Source: Pelargonium x hortorum (taxonomy: Eukaryota; Streptophyta; Magnoliopsida; Geraniales; Geraniaceae). Taken from it: DNA of 64,000 nt. A model generated the notes under the pieces. It had not been told where the DNA came from and searched no databases. It saw only the letters and a list, made by a program, of their open reading frames with translations. The position numbers were made by a program, and so were the translations under genes. Positions 61,653 to 64,000 of the stretch are shown here, one piece after another (the stretch's first letter is position 1; the number at the start of each line of letters is the position of its first letter). The stretch is from the NCBI GenBank assembly GCA_036897525.1, contig JAYMTJ010000005.1:146656-210655 (forward strand), given 5' to 3'.

Positions 61653-64000
61653 TACCTATCCTATTAGGAAGTACAAGGGTACTAAAGTCCTTTACTTCAT
61701 AAAATCTCCTATATCAATCAATATAAACCAGGTAGCGCCCTACAAAGCAAGCGTAAACTCTTTCTACGGATTACATAGACTCGATTTTAGGGGATAAGCT
61801 GTCCCTGGTAGCGGAACCCTTCTCCTACAAGGGTATCTTTGATCAAGGCGGGGGTGCTTCTTGAACTTGTAGTCGTAATTACACCTATTTCTTCAAACTA
61901 TGCAGCTTCTTTTTTCTGTATTCCAGGATTTTGCCTTTAATCTCAAAAGCATAATACTAAGTGCTTGTACTAGAAATAAGTTTAGACTAGATCTCGGTTT
62001 CGCCGCGGTTCCCAATATTGATTAAAAAAATCCAAGCAGCCATAGCTTCTTCGGTGTAATAAGGAAAACTCCCAAAACGGGAACTCTTAAACTTGCGAGG
62101 AAACCTATTAATAAGAATACTCTAGAATTTAACTCAAATCTAAAAGCACCGGCCCCCTGCCAATAATTGAGTGCTGCTAAATCTTTAGATAAAGAAACTT
62201 GTAACTCCAAAATTATCCTCTTTGATAAAGCATAAGGAAATCCGCGACTTACCAGAATAGAAAGAACAGGACTCCCTTAATAATGAAATTACTGGCCATA
62301 TAAAGTACCCCGAGTAAGGGCCTATTTTATACAAAAATATTTCATCAAAGTTGCTTAATACCTGGTTTTTATGAGAAAACTCCTTAGCCAACTAACTAAA
62401 CTACAAGGTTCGAAATCTTGACTATTAAAACTATTAAAAGCATATGCTACCTTTGCAAAAAAATGAAATTTAATTAATACCGCGCAGCCTATTCTCTAAA
62501 CTAAAATACGGAATTCTTGTGGGAATACCTGTTGAAAGAAGTCATACAAGTTAATTTACTTGGGTTTTCTATACCTTTATGTTAAGTATTATGGAGGGCG
62601 CTGGTATTAAATCTAAAGGGGACCCAGTCCTAAAAGTAGACTGTCTTTTCTATTGCTTATAGATCACTGCCCAGCTTTGTATAATCTAATAATCCCAATT
62701 TATATAGTTTATAGGAATAGTTTATCATATGGCTTTTTTTTCATCGACCAAACGGTTAAGTTTTATCTTGTCATTTAGAGACCCCTTTCTTTCCTTGCTT
62801 GAAACGTTATTAACCACTCTTTATTAGAGTCCTACTTGACCTATGAGTTCAAGAAAATTGTTTAGTCTAATAATTGGTATACAAAAAAAGATAGGAGGTG
62901 CCCCTTGGAATAGGTAATTTGCATTCTTATGCACCTTTCAAATTAGTCTTTTTTGACTTTTAACGCCCTTTTGTTTTGCGAGTCTGTCAGGTATAAGTTT
63001 AGGATTTTGATCGCATGCTATGTAATATAAAAGCTTGCCCTATTCTAAACTAAAGTAGAAACGGATAATAAAGAAACTACAAAACCCGATTGATTCAAAG
63101 AAGAGCTCAGGGCGGGTTTACCAGACATTAGTCAAGGCCCTCTTATTAAATTACAAATTTTCTATAGTTGTATAGGTTTCATATCATAACAGGTATATCC
63201 TGAAATTACTAAGACCCAATAAAGTCTAGGGCAAGGTGCTTTATAAAAGAAGGGGGATGCTAGGCTAATCGAGAATAATTAGCTTCCGCGGAATTTATAA
63301 GTAAGTTGAGTAAGCAGCGTAAATCGCACATGTTACTACAGATTCTTGTCGCTTGGTTGAGCTAATCCTAGTAAAATGTCAAACAAAAAGAGTCTGGATC
63401 ATAGAAAAGGATCCATTAGATTAGAAGATTCATAGTAAATGGGTCGGTACTTTTCGACCGCAGGACGACAACGATTTTGAGAATTTAAATTAGCACTGGG
63501 TTTTTAGTTTAATCATCAAACAAAATCTTTAATTTCTTAGTCTCTTTGAACGAGTCCAAGAGGAACTTCCTCCGTCGAAGATGTATCGCATTTAACCAAG
63601 CTTCAACTAAAAGAAATCGTATCCTTCATGCATAAAACATGAGTATCGTAGGTGTTCTTTCTTACAATACCTCCCTCTACCTAGTATAAGAAGTCTTGAC
63701 GAATAAGGGAGGCTCCTCTAATCTTTCTTTCATATTAATGAACCTTTCCTTTTGTTTTAAAACGAAAAATTGAATTTCTTTATCTTAGTAAATCCCATTG
63801 GAATTTATCAACTCATAAAAAGATAAACATTTCATATAAAGTACCAAGCAAACACCTTAAATTAGTAATTAGTAGACTCTCAATCAGAAAACCAGAAAAC
63901 ACTGGTAATACTCCTTGTTATAAAGTAGTAATAGAGAATGGCCTTAAAAGGGGATCCCTAATATAAGAAAAGAAAAAGCTTTAGATAAGTAGAGTCGTTT
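61653..64000. other. Gene-free AT-rich desert to window end
   Basis: Overlapping minus frames of 62 and 68 codons at 62022-62391 have no motif. Nothing else recognised. Confidence 0.6.

Noticed and set aside
1-64000. CRISPR arrays, riboswitches, replication origin, intact operons or intrinsic terminators
   Set aside because: No regularly spaced repeats, no gene to regulate, and no convincing stem-loop plus T-tract pairs beyond what AT-rich sequence gives by chance.

Overview
This 64 kb window is an AT-rich (roughly two-thirds A+T), gene-poor stretch in which I can support no intact protein-coding gene. The longest ATG-initiated frame is 120 codons, and frames of that size are expected by chance given a stop about every 14 codons. 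What the window holds is decay: about 18 tRNA-like relics, several stop-interrupted coding-like islands, members of at least one very degraded interspersed repeat family, a few short rRNA-like words, and small tandem repeats.

The strongest global signal is dinucleotide bias. In five 60-base lines counted by hand (starting at 15001, 25021, 40261, 44221 and 50041), TpA outnumbers ApT 39 to 24 (about 1.6), and CpA+TpG against ApC+GpT is 19 to 34 (about 0.56). Ordinary AT-rich DNA, organelle DNA included, is normally TpA-poor. These values are in the range taken as evidence of repeat-induced point mutation (RIP, CpA to TpA) in filamentous ascomycete genomes. With no genes and decayed repeats, my first reading is an AT-isochore of a Pezizomycotina nuclear genome. 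The tension is the tRNA-like relics. The best one, tRNA-Asp(GUC) near 29.4 kb, resembles bacterial or organellar tRNA-Asp (closest to plastid forms as I remember them), and different relics resemble different isoacceptors. An inflated organelle genome, or organelle DNA transferred to a nucleus, therefore remains possible. I put the nuclear AT-isochore at about 0.6.

Layout. 0-5 kb: featureless. 5.0-6.6 kb: a tRNA relic, one copy of a 26-bp repeat pair and a coding-like island. 6.6-11.5 kb: featureless. 11.5-14.2 kb: repeat-family copies around a block at about 12.18-12.54 kb that lacks the RIP-like bias. 16.7-21.3 kb: the second 26-bp copy, further family copies, a tRNA-Thr-like relic and a frame interrupted only by TAG. 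24-31 kb: five tRNA relics, including the Asp and an Asn-like one carrying an insertion. 31-33.1 kb: an LSU-rRNA-like word and a pyrimidine-rich block. 36-53 kb: scattered tRNA relics (Phe-, Cys-, Lys-like and unassigned). 53.5-54.3 kb and 59.8-60.2 kb: two more coding-like islands. 60.2-64 kb: the partner of the 21.25 kb repeat, otherwise empty. There are no operons, origins, CRISPR arrays or recognisable promoters.
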